Positions 24,781 through 33,901 of a stretch of DNA of 64,000 nucleotides are shown here, one piece after another. The stretch is from a bacterium. GTDB taxonomy: Bacteria; Planctomycetota; UBA1135; UBA2386. Position 1 is the first letter of the stretch. The number at the start of each line of letters is the position of its first letter. Position numbers and translations under genes: made by a program. The notes under the pieces are model-generated. The model ran no database searches, had not been told where the DNA came from, and saw only the letters and a program-made list of their open reading frames with translations. The stretch is taken from the NCBI GenBank assembly GCA_030432695.1, contig JAUILN010000012.1:288471-352470 (forward strand). Direction: 5' to 3'.

Positions 24781-26569
24781 TCCGAAAGGTCGAACCCATG
24801 CCCGGCTCGCTCTCGACCGCAATCGAACCGCCGAGGTGCTCCACCACCTCGCGGACGATCGACAGGCCGAGCCCGGTGCCCCCGGCCTTGTCGGTCATCA
24901 GGTCACGGCCCACCTGGCGGAAGCGCTCGAAGATCTCGCCACGGTGCTCGGCGGCGATGCCGGCGCCGCGGTCGACGAACTCCAGCACCGCCTCCGCGCC
25001 ATCGCGGCACACCCGCACGTCGACCGGCGTGTCGTCCTCGGAGAACTTCAACGCGTTGTCGAGCAGCTGGAACCAGGTGATGGCGAGCCTGCGACGGTCG
25101 CCGAGGACCGCGAGCGAACGATCGTCCAGCTCGATGCGGACTCGTTCGGCGCGGGTCGGCCCCAAGACGTCCAGGGCGTCGCGCAGCGAGTCGCCGACCG
25201 GCACGACGTCTCGCTCCAGCCGCGCATCGTGGCTGCGCAGCTGGCCGACCTCGATGACGTCGTCGACCATCCGCGAGAGCTGCCGCGCCTGCTGCAGCAC
25301 GGTCTCGGTGAACTCGAGGCGGATCTCGGCATCCTCGTCGACGAACTGCTGGAGGATCTCCGCCGACGACAGGATGCCGGTCAGCGGCGTGCGGAACTCG
25401 TGGCTGACGTTGGTGAGGAAGTCGGCCTCGGTCTGGGCCGCCGCGAGGGCCGCATCACGTGCCGCGACCAGCTCGGCCTCGGTCTTCTCCCGCCGCCGGA
25501 TGTTGGCGAGCAGCTGCCGCGACATCTCGTCGAACGAACGGCCGAGCTGCGCGAACTCGTCATCGCCACCGATGCCGACCTCGCGCTCGAGGTCGCCGCG
25601 GGCGATCCGCTGGGTCGCCGCGCGTAGCTGCGCGATCGGCGACAGCGTGCGACGGATCTGCACCAGCCCGACGATCACCACCAGCAGGAACGCCAGACCG
25701 GTCGCCGAGACGAACAGCCAACGGAAATCCCGCAGCGGACCGAACAGAGCGTCGGTCGGCCTGGCATGGACCACCATCCAGTCGACGCCGAAGCGCGGCA
25801 CCAGATACAGCTGCCACGGGCGCGCGACCCACTCCTCGCCGTGTTCGTCGACCCACTCGATCGCCCCGCGGTCGGACAGGTCGCGACGGGCGCGTCGTGA
25901 CACCTCCTGAGGAACACGCGCCCGGCCGTTGCCGGCGAACAGATCGGCGCCCGACGCGCGGTCGACCACGAACAGATCGCCGCCACCGCGTTGCACCAAC
26001 TCGGAATGCCACAGCTGGTCGGGGGCGACGGCGGCGCAGAGCAGACCCTGCGCGGGGTCGGTCGGGTCCACGGCGCGCAGCATCAGCACCCGCCCACCGA
26101 CCGACTCGATCTCGGTCTTGCCGGCTTCGAGATGTGGACAGTCGGAGTCCGGGGCGAGCCTGTCCTCGAACGCCTCACCGACCAGCACGGTCGACTGGCC
26201 CCGCGGCGACTCGCACGAGACCCAGGCCACCGACCGGAAGTGACGTTCGATCCGCGCCCGCACGCCGGGCGGCAGTCCGGCAGCGACCGCGGCCCCGCGG
26301 GCACGAAAGCCGTGCAACAGCAGCTCGAGGTCGCTCTCCAACAGCGCGAGACGCTCGGCGATCGACATCCCGGCGGCCTTCGCGGCATCGCGCAAGGTCT
26401 CGTCGGCCTCGCTCTGCAGCCGCGACGACACCGAGGTCAGCGCCAGCACCGCGAGCAGCCCGAGCGGCACGATCGCGCAGCTGACGAACGACAGCAGCAG
26501 CCGCCGGCCGATTCGGCTGCCGAGCGAGCCACCCACCAGGCCGGCGAGGATGCGGCCGCTGCGCTTCAT
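24710..26569 (-). CDS. Membrane sensor histidine kinase (extracytoplasmic sensor-HAMP-HisKA-HATPase)
   Basis: 619 aa. There are transmembrane helices at ~24-46 and ~285-306, with a ~235-residue extracytoplasmic sensor between them. HAMP follows (P-I-A-Q-L-R-A-A-T-Q-R-I-A-R-G-D-L-E, ~315-360), then a short coiled coil. HisKA has the phospho-acceptor His in V-S-H-E-F-R-T-P-L (~389). The HATPase has an N-box L-L-D-N-A-L-K-F and a G-box G-G-T-G-L-G-L-S-I (~565). No receiver domain is attached and no response regulator is adjacent, so the output partner lies elsewhere. It overlaps the HAMP gene upstream by 4 bp (ATGA), which suggests coupled translation. Confidence 0.93.
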   Translation of the reverse strand: MKRSGRILAGLVGGSLGSRIGRRLLLSFVSCAIVPLGLLAVLALTSVSSRLQSEADETLRDAAKAAGMSIAERLALLESDLELLLHGFRARGAAVAAGLPPGVRARIERHFRSVAWVSCESPRGQSTVLVGEAFEDRLAPDSDCPHLEAGKTEIESVGGRVLMLRAVDPTDPAQGLLCAAVAPDQLWHSELVQRGGGDLFVVDRASGADLFAGNGRARVPQEVSRRARRDLSDRGAIEWVDEHGEEWVARPWQLYLVPRFGVDWMVVHARPTDALFGPLRDFRWLFVSATGLAFLLVVIVGLVQIRRTLSPIAQLRAATQRIARGDLEREVGIGGDDEFAQLGRSFDEMSRQLLANIRRREKTEAELVAARDAALAAAQTEADFLTNVSHEFRTPLTGILSSAEILQQFVDEDAEIRLEFTETVLQQARQLSRMVDDVIEVGQLRSHDARLERDVVPVGDSLRDALDVLGPTRAERVRIELDDRSLAVLGDRRRLAITWFQLLDNALKFSEDDTPVDVRVCRDGAEAVLEFVDRGAGIAAEHRGEIFERFRQVGRDLMTDKAGGTGLGLSIVREVVEHLGGSIAVESEPGMGSTFRIRLALAPAPRPAPNSVPMPAARA

Positions 26570-27273
26570 CCGGCGGTCCCGGCAGGCTCCGCCGAAGAGG
26601 CCGCGGCGCTCCGCGCACCGGCCGGCGCCACCGCCGACTGCGGGCTCGGCGCGGTCGCACCGGGTCCGGCCTCCGGCAGGAACACGTACAGCTGGGCGCG
26701 CACCTCGTCCTGGGCCGTGCGCAGCTGTAGCAGCAGCGCCTCGAGTTCCTCCCGACGATCGCTCGACAACGCCTCCTCACAGGCATCGAGCGAGCGCGAG
26801 GCCCGCGCCTCCACGGCACGCAGCTGCTCGAAGCGCTGGGCGACGCTGTGGACCATGCGGTTGAACTCGTCGACCTCGCGCTTCACGAAGTCGCGCTTGC
26901 GGATGTGCAGCGGGGCCGGCAGCTTTCCCGCGCCGACCTGCTCCATGTCGCGGCGCAGCCGCACGAACGGACCGGCCACGCGGTGCGACAGGCGGATCGC
27001 GCCGAGCACCACGAACACCATGCACGCCCCGGCGACCGGCCAGAACGAACCGTGCAACGTCAGCAGGGTGGTCGCGACGTCGTACTTCAGGTGGGCGTCG
27101 GTCTCGGAGCCGAGCCGGCGGATCAGCGGCACGAAGATCCCCGCACCGAGCAGGGCCAACACCACGAACGCGAACAGGCCGGCCCGGAATGCCAGGCCGA
27201 GCTGGAAGCCGCGGTCGACGATCAGCGTGCGCCTGAGCCACAGCTTCCGTACTGGCGTGATGTCGTCTTGCAT
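26566..27273 (-). CDS. Two-TM HAMP-domain membrane protein
   Basis: 235 aa from MQDDITPVRKLWLRR. There are two hydrophobic helices (~30-50 and ~78-98) with a short periplasmic loop. A HAMP-like segment then has R-V-A-G-P-F-V-R-L-R-R-D-M (~105-155), followed by a coiled coil rich in Glu/Arg and a Pro/Ala tail. There is no kinase, methyl-accepting or cyclase domain. Because it is translationally coupled to the histidine kinase, it may be an accessory sensor or partner for it. Function otherwise unknown. The first in-frame ATG with a sensible membrane topology was taken as the start. Confidence 0.75.
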   Translation of the reverse strand: MQDDITPVRKLWLRRTLIVDRGFQLGLAFRAGLFAFVVLALLGAGIFVPLIRRLGSETDAHLKYDVATTLLTLHGSFWPVAGACMVFVVLGAIRLSHRVAGPFVRLRRDMEQVGAGKLPAPLHIRKRDFVKREVDEFNRMVHSVAQRFEQLRAVEARASRSLDACEEALSSDRREELEALLLQLRTAQDEVRAQLYVFLPEAGPGATAPSPQSAVAPAGARSAAASSAEPAGTAG

Positions 27274-27296
27274 GATCGTCGCGTGGAAGTCGTGGA

Positions 27297-28001
27297 TCAG
27301 TACTCGGAGGCGACTCCGAAGAAGCCGCCATCGTTGGCCCGGATCACGTCGTCCAGGCTCGCTCGGTCGCCGAGCGTGACGTTGGTGGACCGGTTCGAGC
27401 CGAGGCTGAACAGGTCGTAGTCGCTGTTCAGCGGGAACAGGAAGCCGTCGCGTCGCTTCACGGTGTTCGCCGTGACCGGCGGCATCGCCGGCAGGACCCC
27501 GACGGGTCGCGGTTGTCCGTTGGTGACCCGGTCGAAGATGGTGCGCGTCGAAGCCGCGACCACCGTCACCTGCGTGTCGCCCTCGATTGCGGCGGGATTC
27601 ACCAGCCCGACCTCGACCGCCCAGGCGAACCCATCGCCGGTGCCGGTCTGGAAGTTCAGGAAGCAGTACGGCAGACCCCAGGGATCGAGGCGACCGCCGT
27701 GGCCGACGTCTGCCAGGGTGAGCGGCAGCCGGTCGAAGTGGGTCGCGCGGAAGGAGTCGATGTCCGTCGACATCAACCGCAACTCCTGCTTGGCCTTCTG
27801 GACCCGCGCGGTGCCGACCGCACCCTGGTAGAGCGGCACCGCGATCGACGCCAGGATCGCGACGATCGCCGCGACGATCATCAGTTCGAGCAGGGTGAAG
27901 CCCGCGTCCTGTGTCGCCGACGAAGCGAACTCCCGGGGACGACCACCCCGCAGCGCGTCGTGCGCAGGGAAGTCGACTCGGTCGCTGTGGATTGCCGGCA
28001 T
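27297..28001 (-). CDS. Type IV prepilin / type II secretion pseudopilin-like protein
   Basis: 234 aa. The prepilin peptidase site is unusually far in. About 33 polar residues precede D-A-G-F-T-L-L-E-L-M-I-V-A-A, where cleavage after Gly and the Glu at +5 fit the class-III signal. The hydrophobic helix continues to ~V-P-L-Y-Q-G and a globular head follows (G-L-P-Y-C-F-L-N-F-Q-T, Y-D-L-F-S-L-G-S-N), as in GspG-type pseudopilins. The long leader may mean the true start is downstream at a non-ATG codon. It is followed 24 bp later by the HAMP/kinase pair on the same strand, so a role in envelope sensing or secretion is possible. Confidence 0.82.
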   Translation of the reverse strand: MPAIHSDRVDFPAHDALRGGRPREFASSATQDAGFTLLELMIVAAIVAILASIAVPLYQGAVGTARVQKAKQELRLMSTDIDSFRATHFDRLPLTLADVGHGGRLDPWGLPYCFLNFQTGTGDGFAWAVEVGLVNPAAIEGDTQVTVVAASTRTIFDRVTNGQPRPVGVLPAMPPVTANTVKRRDGFLFPLNSDYDLFSLGSNRSTNVTLGDRASLDDVIRANDGGFFGVASEY

Positions 28002-28075
28002 GAGCCTGGAATCGACCGCAGACCGGTCCTTGCTTGACGCATGCGGAGCGAGGAACCGACGCTGTGACGGGACGG

Positions 28076-29128
28076 TCACCCGCCGTCTCGACGAGCGTCG
28101 AAGTTCGCGACGCTGGCCGTCGACGCGGGAGATCCCGGAGCCGGTCGCTGTCGAGATCCACGACGGTGCAACCACCACGCGCATCCCGATCCGAGAGCGA
28201 CGCCCGCGGTGTTGGCCAGCAGATCGAGCAGCGAGAACACCCGCGGCACGAACACCAACTGGCCGACCTCCATGGTCAGGCTGGTGACGAACCCGATGCC
28301 GATCGCGGTGCCGAGCCGGCGCAACGCGGCGATGTGCAGCAGCCAGTAGCCGAGCGGCACGAAGCCGAACAGGTTGAGCCAGACGTCGGGCCAGGAGTCG
28401 AGGGGGAACAGGCCGGAGGCGAGGCTCCGCCGCAGCTGCGGCGGCAACGCGAACAGCCAGTCGGGAACCTCGAGCGCGGACCCGGCGAGCAGGTCCACCT
28501 CGCGAGCGTCTGCGCTGCGCAGCGTCGCGGAGCGCAGCACGCCGGCCCACGCCCGTTCGCCTCCCGCGGCAGCGCCGAGCCGCAGGTATGCCTCGTCGGG
28601 CCAGGGCAACGGAGCGGCGAGTTCCATCTCGACGGGCTCGGTCGCAGCGTCGACCGCGAGCTGCATGCGTCGGCCGGGAAACGCGACGACCACCTCGGTC
28701 CCGCTCGGCGCGACCGAAGGAACCGGTGCGCGCAGGCTATCGGTCTTGCCGACCGGGCCGGTGCGGCGCAGCGTCCAGCCGCCCGGGTCACGCGCGAGTT
28801 CGACGACCGTGCGGCCCAGGCGGTCGACGACCCCCAGGAGCACGGCGGAGTCCGCGCCAGGGCGACCCTCCTCGAGGATCTCCAACCGCAGTTCGGCGCC
28901 GGCCCATGTCCCATCGAGTCGACGGCACAACACGCTCGGCGGCGTGAAGCGGTAGCCATCCCCGACCGCCGCAACGTGGTTCCGGGAGATGCGCGGCGGG
29001 CCCCAATGGAACGGCCACCAGGCCATCACCACGTAGGGGACCGTCGCGAGCAGCACGAGGGCGACGGTTCGCCAGCCGGATCCCGAGGTGCATCGCACGA
29101 GAGAACTCGTCGGCCGGCGACGGGCCAT
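28076..29128 (-). CDS. VanZ-like membrane protein with an inserted LamG-like segment
   Basis: 350 aa. An N-terminal transmembrane helix (~22-42) leads to a ~165-residue extracytoplasmic, beta-rich part with a concanavalin/LamG feel. The C-terminal VanZ module has W-P-D-V-W-L-N-L-F-G-F-V-P-L-G, then E-V-G-Q-L-V-F-V-P-R-V-F-S-L-L-D-L-L-A-N-T-A-G and a last transmembrane helix. VanZ-family proteins are linked to envelope functions, including teicoplanin resistance, but most are uncharacterised. It starts 3 bp before the stop of DUF2911 on the same strand and probably belongs to one transcript with it. Confidence 0.82.
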   Translation of the reverse strand: MARRRPTSSLVRCTSGSGWRTVALVLLATVPYVVMAWWPFHWGPPRISRNHVAAVGDGYRFTPPSVLCRRLDGTWAGAELRLEILEEGRPGADSAVLLGVVDRLGRTVVELARDPGGWTLRRTGPVGKTDSLRAPVPSVAPSGTEVVVAFPGRRMQLAVDAATEPVEMELAAPLPWPDEAYLRLGAAAGGERAWAGVLRSATLRSADAREVDLLAGSALEVPDWLFALPPQLRRSLASGLFPLDSWPDVWLNLFGFVPLGYWLLHIAALRRLGTAIGIGFVTSLTMEVGQLVFVPRVFSLLDLLANTAGVALGSGCAWWLHRRGSRQRPAPGSPASTASVANFDARRDGG

Positions 29129-29131
29129 GAC

Positions 29132-29743
29132 TCAGCCCTTCTTCGGCAGCATCGCGAACGGCGCACGCAGCTCGTGGCGGCCCCAGCGGACGATCAGGTG
29201 GACCGAGCCGGTCTCCTTGTCCTGGACCTCCATGCTGAGCGTCAGCTTGTCGGCCTTCTCCTCGACGGTGTCGTGGAGCATCTCGACCGCGATGCCGCCC
29301 TCGGTCTGATCGGCCATCGCCGACAGCAGCTTCTGGGCGCGGATCGGCGCGGGGTTGTTGAGCTGCAGGGTGTAGACGCCCTCCTCACTGCGCTCGAGCG
29401 TCAGGTAGTACTGGCCAGCGGGGACCTCCTCCGCGCCGAAGCGCAGCGGCAGGTTGGTGTCGAGCTGGGTCCAGAAGTCCTTGCCGAGGCGCCAGCGCTG
29501 GCCGTCGAGGCGGCCGGACTCGATCATCGCGTCGTAGCCGTCCTGCCAGGTGGGACGACCGTAGTCGACGTTGACCATGCCGTCCGACTCGCCGTTGCCG
29601 TACCACAGCGCGAACGCGGCGCCCCGTTCGGCGCCCATCGCGTAGAGGCCCTGGTCGGCGGGCGCGGAGAAAGCTGCGGTGCCGAGCGCGGCGCCGGCGG
29701 CCGAGACAGAGGCGAGGGAGAGGGCGAGGACGAGAGACTTCAT
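29132..29743 (-). CDS. DUF2911 exported protein
   Basis: 203 aa from MKSLVLALSLASVSAAG, a typical signal peptide. The body has the DUF2911 landmarks: V-N-V-D-Y-G-R-P, W-R-L-G-K-D-F-W-T-Q-L-D-T, and G-Q-Y-Y-L-T-L-E-R. The C-terminal part is V-H-L-I-V-R-W-G-R-H-E-L. The family is a secreted beta protein of unknown function, common in Bacteroidota and Planctomycetota. It is divergent from the small gene at 29915, with 171 bp between the starts. Confidence 0.85.
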   Translation of the reverse strand: MKSLVLALSLASVSAAGAALGTAAFSAPADQGLYAMGAERGAAFALWYGNGESDGMVNVDYGRPTWQDGYDAMIESGRLDGQRWRLGKDFWTQLDTNLPLRFGAEEVPAGQYYLTLERSEEGVYTLQLNNPAPIRAQKLLSAMADQTEGGIAVEMLHDTVEEKADKLTLSMEVQDKETGSVHLIVRWGRHELRAPFAMLPKKG

Positions 29744-29914
29744 GTGGGTGGATCTCCGTTGGAGTCGGAATGGATTGCGCGGCGTGGTGTACCACGAAGC
29801 CGCGGCAGCACGAACGGGGACCGCCGAAGTTCCGGGGGATTCGCCGCGATCGACCGCCCCACCTCCGGTAGATCGGCGTCTCCTACACCCCGCCGAGCCG
29901 GTTAGAAAGGCCGC

Positions 29915-30181
29915 ATGTCTCTCCTGAACTGGATCTTCGACATCTACCAGCACAGCAAGATCAACAAGCTGCAGAACGAGCTGGAGCTACGCCGCGACGC
30001 GCAGGGACCGGTGGACGCCGACCGGCTGGAGCGGGCGATCGGTGAACTCGCGCTCGCGGTGAAGACCGTGCAGCGCATCGCGGTGGAGAAGGGGCTGTGC
30101 ACGCCGCAGGAGTTCCAGGACCGGATGCGCGCGATCGACGCCGAGGACGGGCGGATCGACGGGCAGAGTCCGGTGCGGTGA
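29915..30181 (+). CDS. Small conserved hypothetical protein (helical)
   Basis: 88 aa, MSLLNWIFDIYQHSKI... The first ten residues are hydrophobic and could tether it to the membrane. The rest is predicted helical (E-L-E-L-R-R, D-R-L-E-R-A-I-G-E-L-A-L-A-V-K-T-V-Q-R-I-A). A C-terminal helix carries C-T-P-Q-E-F-Q-D-R-M, a pattern seen in short planctomycete proteins of unknown role. No partner is evident. The next feature downstream is a sigma-54 promoter for a separate gene. Confidence 0.65.
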   Translation: MSLLNWIFDIYQHSKINKLQNELELRRDAQGPVDADRLERAIGELALAVKTVQRIAVEKGLCTPQEFQDRMRAIDAEDGRIDGQSPVR

Positions 30182-30256
30182 GGTCGAGGCAGGGTCCGCG
30201 TCCGGATGACGGACCAGCCCGTGCGGATCCCGGTCCACGAAAACCGTCGCGGGCGA

Positions 30257-30272
30257 TGGCACAGCCATTGCC
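30257..30272 (+). promoter_or_regulatory. Sigma-54 (-24/-12) promoter, near-perfect consensus
   Basis: TGGCACAGCCATTGCC matches the sigma-54 consensus TGGCAC-N5-TTGC exactly, with GG and GC ten bases apart. Transcription would begin near 30283, leaving a ~60-nt leader before the ATG at 30344, where an A/G-rich ribosome site (AAGAGAAAGA) is present. A sigma-54 activator gene lies 4 kb downstream. Confidence 0.7.
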
Positions 30273-30343
30273 CTCTGCATCGCGTCGCCGCTGCAGTCCG
30301 CAGTGGCCCCTCTGCACGACCCACCACGAGAAGAGAAAGACCG

Positions 30344-30949
30344 ATGCACCTCACCAAGACCCTGTTCCTCGCCGCCGCCCTGACCGCCAGCGTCACCGCG
30401 CAGACCCAGCTCGTCCGCGGCGACGTCGACGGCATCCAGAACACCGCCGGACGCTTCCAGCTCGACTGCACCACCATCCCGCTGACCAGCGCGACCGTGA
30501 ACCTGCAGCAGCTCCACGACCAGAGCCGTCAGCAGGACATCGAGTACGAGATGCAGGTGCGCAACGTCGGCACCGCGGCGAACCCGATCCTCGACGTGGT
30601 CTCCGCCACCCCCATCCCGGAGATGTTCCAGATGGGCAACCTCCGGTTCGGCCGCGCCGAGACCTGGGAGGTGTTCGGCAACCCCGGTGCGACCGCCTAC
30701 ATGTTCGTCGACGCGATGGGCAACACCCGCTACACGCCGCTCGGCGGCGCCGGCACCTGGCTGCTCAGCGGCGCGGCCCTGCCGGTCGCGAGCGGCACGA
30801 TCTCGGCTCTCGGCCGGTTCCAGATCCGCTTCACGATGCCGAACATCCCAGGCCTCGTCGGCCAGAGCTTCGTCGGCCAGGCCGCGATCGTCGACGGCGG
30901 CGCGGTGACGATCACCAACGCCGACTGCAAGGACGTGCGGAGCAACTGA
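30344..30949 (+). CDS. Secreted protein under a sigma-54 promoter
   Basis: 201 aa. The start at MHLTKTLFLAAALTASVTAQ gives an ideal signal peptide with cleavage near T-A-Q. The mature part is beta-rich with no recognised catalytic motif. The C-terminal region, with P-L-G-G-A-G-T-W-L-L-S, L-V-G-Q-S-F-V-G-Q-A-A-I-V-D, resembles the tail of planctomycete secreted proteins such as the neighbour at 31037. A single Cys pair (D-C-T-T near residue 44 and D-C-K-D near the end) could form a disulfide. Expression is probably conditional through sigma-54. Confidence 0.8.
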   Translation: MHLTKTLFLAAALTASVTAQTQLVRGDVDGIQNTAGRFQLDCTTIPLTSATVNLQQLHDQSRQQDIEYEMQVRNVGTAANPILDVVSATPIPEMFQMGNLRFGRAETWEVFGNPGATAYMFVDAMGNTRYTPLGGAGTWLLSGAALPVASGTISALGRFQIRFTMPNIPGLVGQSFVGQAAIVDGGAVTITNADCKDVRSN

Positions 30950-31036
30950 CCGAGGTGCGGCGCACGCCGCGCCAGGAGAGCCAGCTGCCCGCGATCGGAT
31001 GGAAGGGACCGGTCGCGGGCGGCTGCATGTACGGGA

Positions 31037-32086
31037 TCAGCTCCCGATCTGCACGTAGCCGACCGGCGAGCTGACGAAGCCGAGCCAGTTGGCCGGTGGA
31101 TCGAGGTAGTAGGCCTGCAGGAAGACGATCCCGCCGACCGCGCCCGGGGTGTTCGGCATCGTCACGTTCAGCAGCGCGCCCCCGTTCGCCGACAGCGGCA
31201 CCACCGCGGACACCAGGCCCGGCAGGAAGGTGTATTGCCGGCAGCCAGGCATCCCGAAGCGCGTCAGGTCGGACGTCGCGGTGGCGACCCGCGGGTCGGC
31301 GATCAGGAGCGCTGTGCCGTTGGCCGGACCGTTGCCGAGCTGGATCCCGAGGTTCGCACCGAGCGCGGAGCTGCCGGTGAAGCCGAAGGTCGGCACGCCG
31401 GCGCTGCCCGGGCAGCCACGGCCGAACACGCCGAGCACCGCGTCGTCGAAGCAGATCTTCATCTTCGGGGCGCCCTGGCCGACCACGCCATCGCGCGGCG
31501 CCTGCCCGACGTAGCCGGCGGCGTAGACGTGGTCGAGCGACGGATCGCTGTGGAAGCCGGGGTTCGCGCCGCCCGTCAGGGCCCCGCCCTGGACGTCGAT
31601 CTCGAGGATCAGGTCGAGGTTCGACGTCGGATCGAACGGGAACGAGGTCCGCCAGCCGAGGTGGTTCCACTGCCCGGCGGTCACCGGCCAGTCCCAGACC
31701 ACGCCGTCCATCACGCCGGCGCCGAAGCCGGGGTGGTTCAGGAAGAAGGTCGGCGAGAGGGGCGTGCCGGCCGGTAGCGAGCCGAGGCTGACCGTGACCC
31801 GTCCGAGGGTCCGTGTGCCACTGCCCGCCGGCGCGAAGCCGATCTCGCGGATCTGCACCCGGCGCCGCGGGAACAGCGCGTTGGGGATCCGCACCAGCAG
31901 GTGCTGGTTGGCGGTCTGCACGTCGTTCGGGTCCGTTCCGCCGAACGGCTGGATGGACGCCGGACCGGTGTTCGGATCGTTGTCCGGAACGAAGATGCAG
32001 TCCTGCGCCGCAGCGGGGATCGAGGGCAGCAGGAGGAAGACGGCGGTCAGCAGACCGCGCGAGGATCGGAGGAGCTGTGGATGCAT
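31037..32086 (-). CDS. Secreted planctomycete surface-type protein
   Basis: 349 aa from MHPQLLRSSRGLLT, with a signal peptide ending at A-A-A-Q-D. The first half is a beta domain (D-N-D-P-N-T-G-P-A-S-I-Q-P-F-G-G). The second half carries the G-x-G-C-P-G-S-A-G-V-P-T-F segment followed by L-G-N-G-P-A-N-G-T-A-L-L. I recognise this composite as a repeated C-terminal module of secreted proteins in high-GC planctomycetes. It lies tail to tail with the gene at 30344. Function unknown; probably structural or adhesive. Confidence 0.78.
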   Translation of the reverse strand: MHPQLLRSSRGLLTAVFLLLPSIPAAAQDCIFVPDNDPNTGPASIQPFGGTDPNDVQTANQHLLVRIPNALFPRRRVQIREIGFAPAGSGTRTLGRVTVSLGSLPAGTPLSPTFFLNHPGFGAGVMDGVVWDWPVTAGQWNHLGWRTSFPFDPTSNLDLILEIDVQGGALTGGANPGFHSDPSLDHVYAAGYVGQAPRDGVVGQGAPKMKICFDDAVLGVFGRGCPGSAGVPTFGFTGSSALGANLGIQLGNGPANGTALLIADPRVATATSDLTRFGMPGCRQYTFLPGLVSAVVPLSANGGALLNVTMPNTPGAVGGIVFLQAYYLDPPANWLGFVSSPVGYVQIGS

Positions 32087-32176
32087 GTCGGATGGGGTTC
32101 CCGATCGGGGTTCCACCGACATGCGCGGGCCGCGGCCGCGACCCTGAAGGAAAAAGCAGATCGATCGCCGGACGGA

Positions 32177-33901
32177 TCAGAAGGCGGTCTGGCGCGGCGA
32201 CAGGGCGCGGACCGCGGTGGCGCTGCGCTGCAGGGTGCCGGCGAGGCCGAAGTAGTCGAGGCGGGCCCCACCGGTGAGCACCAGCGAGCCGGTCGAGGTC
32301 ACGCCGGCGACGTCCTGCGTGCCGCCGAGATCGAGGCCTACCAGCGAGCCGTCGCCCAGGCGGAAGGCGACCACGCTGCGGCCGGTGCTGGTCTCGCGGG
32401 CCAGCAGGACGCGGTAGGCGGCGCCGGGCGCCAGTACGGTGGAGCTGAGTTCGACTCCGAGCCCCGCGGGGATGGCCAGCAACTCCGCGGCGTCGCGGTC
32501 GGCCAGGATCCGATCACCGGCACTGGTCGCCAGCGACAGGTCGCCCGCCCGATCGAAGGAACTGCCGCGCGCCAGCGCGCCGAGCGTGCCGGCCTGCAGG
32601 ACCCTTGCGCCCTGCGGATCGAAGCGCAGCAGCTCGCCGGGACCTCCGGCCGAGGGCTGGGCCTCGGCGAGGAGCCGCCCATCGCCGGTCGCCAGCAGCG
32701 TGCGCGGTACCAGGCCGCCCGAGACCCACGGACGCGTGGTGTTGCCCGCGGTCTGGGTGAGGTTCCGGACCACCGGGTTCGCAGAGTCGGTCTCGTAGAC
32801 GTCGAACAGACCCGGATCACCGATGCCCGCGACGAAGCTGCCGGCCATCGCGTAGGGCAGGATGATCACGCCGATGTACGGCTGGAAGTTGGCGTCGCCG
32901 GTGACCGCGGTGGACGAGGTGGTGCCGAGGTCGTAGGCGAAGGCCTCGTCGCGGATCGAGGAGTCGACGTAGAACAGCTGGGCACCGGGATCGTCGAGCA
33001 GGAGTCGCGGCCCGTTGGCGGTCTCCGGCAGATAGCCCGGTTCCTCGTACTTCGCGGCAGCCAGCGGCAACCGGACCAGCGGACCGGTCTCGGCGAGGCG
33101 GAAGATCGAGAACAGCCGCTGCGGACCGAACAGGAACACCACCTGCGTGCCATCGTACGACGGCGCGAACTCGCCCTTCAGCCGATCACCACCGACGGGT
33201 GCCGGGGTCAGGTCCTCGACCGGAGCCCCGGCGGCGTACGCCACGCGGTAGACGCGGTCGTTCTCCGAGCCGCAGATCAGCACGCTGTCCTGCGGACAGA
33301 CGGTGGTCGCTTCGACCAGGTCCTGGATGCCCGCGAGCCGGGTGATGGCGCCACCCGGAAAGGTCCCGCCGTCGAAGCGCGCGAGCACGGCGTCACCCGC
33401 CAGCAGCGGGATCGCCGCGTGCACGCCGTCGTAGGCCACGCCGATCCGGTCGGTGTAGGGACTCTCCGCTGCGCCGACGCCGATGCCCGGTCGTTCGTCG
33501 ACGACCGTGGGAGTCCCGTCCGCTGCGATCCACAGGTAGCCGAAGCGCCGCCCGCCGTCGCGGCGGTAGTGGTGGAGGCTGCCACCGCCCGGCAGCTCGA
33601 CGAAGGCCGGTGCTCCGGCGCGCACGACCCGCCTCGAGACATCACCGCGCTGCGAGCGCTGCAGCGTCCGGTTGCTGATCTCGAGGTCGAGGAACTCGAC
33701 GCCCTGCAGCAGCACGGACGGGGTCGCGCCGAGCGTCGACTCCGCGACGTGCAACACGTCGAGCTGGTCGGCGCGCGCTCCCTCGGCCCAGGTCAGTTGC
33801 TGGGCGCGCGGTGCGGCGGCGAGGGCGGCGAGGGCGCAGACCGCGGGCAGGAGGCGCGTCGGAAGAGGCAGAAGACAGGGACGGCGGCGGGTGGAGGTCA
33901 T
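32177..33901 (-). CDS. Secreted beta-propeller-like protein
   Basis: 574 aa with a signal peptide (basic MTSTRRRPCLLPLPTR, hydrophobic core, cleavage near A-P-R-A-Q). The mature part consists of repeated short strands with blade-like turns such as S-Y-D-G-T-Q-V-V-F-L-F-G, Q-D-S-V-L-I-C-G-S-E and A-T-G-D-G-R-L-L-A. This fits a WD40/PD40-type propeller of the TolB kind. No enzyme motif is visible. It is 90 bp upstream of the gene at 32086 on the same strand and divergent from the kinase-sigma-54 regulator. Confidence 0.65.
   Translation of the reverse strand: MTSTRRRPCLLPLPTRLLPAVCALAALAAAPRAQQLTWAEGARADQLDVLHVAESTLGATPSVLLQGVEFLDLEISNRTLQRSQRGDVSRRVVRAGAPAFVELPGGGSLHHYRRDGGRRFGYLWIAADGTPTVVDERPGIGVGAAESPYTDRIGVAYDGVHAAIPLLAGDAVLARFDGGTFPGGAITRLAGIQDLVEATTVCPQDSVLICGSENDRVYRVAYAAGAPVEDLTPAPVGGDRLKGEFAPSYDGTQVVFLFGPQRLFSIFRLAETGPLVRLPLAAAKYEEPGYLPETANGPRLLLDDPGAQLFYVDSSIRDEAFAYDLGTTSSTAVTGDANFQPYIGVIILPYAMAGSFVAGIGDPGLFDVYETDSANPVVRNLTQTAGNTTRPWVSGGLVPRTLLATGDGRLLAEAQPSAGGPGELLRFDPQGARVLQAGTLGALARGSSFDRAGDLSLATSAGDRILADRDAAELLAIPAGLGVELSSTVLAPGAAYRVLLARETSTGRSVVAFRLGDGSLVGLDLGGTQDVAGVTSTGSLVLTGGARLDYFGLAGTLQRSATAVRALSPRQTAF

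Noticed and set aside
32154..32172. Sigma-54-like element before the secreted gene at 32086
   Set aside because: GG and GC are ten bases apart, but the remaining bases of both boxes fit poorly.
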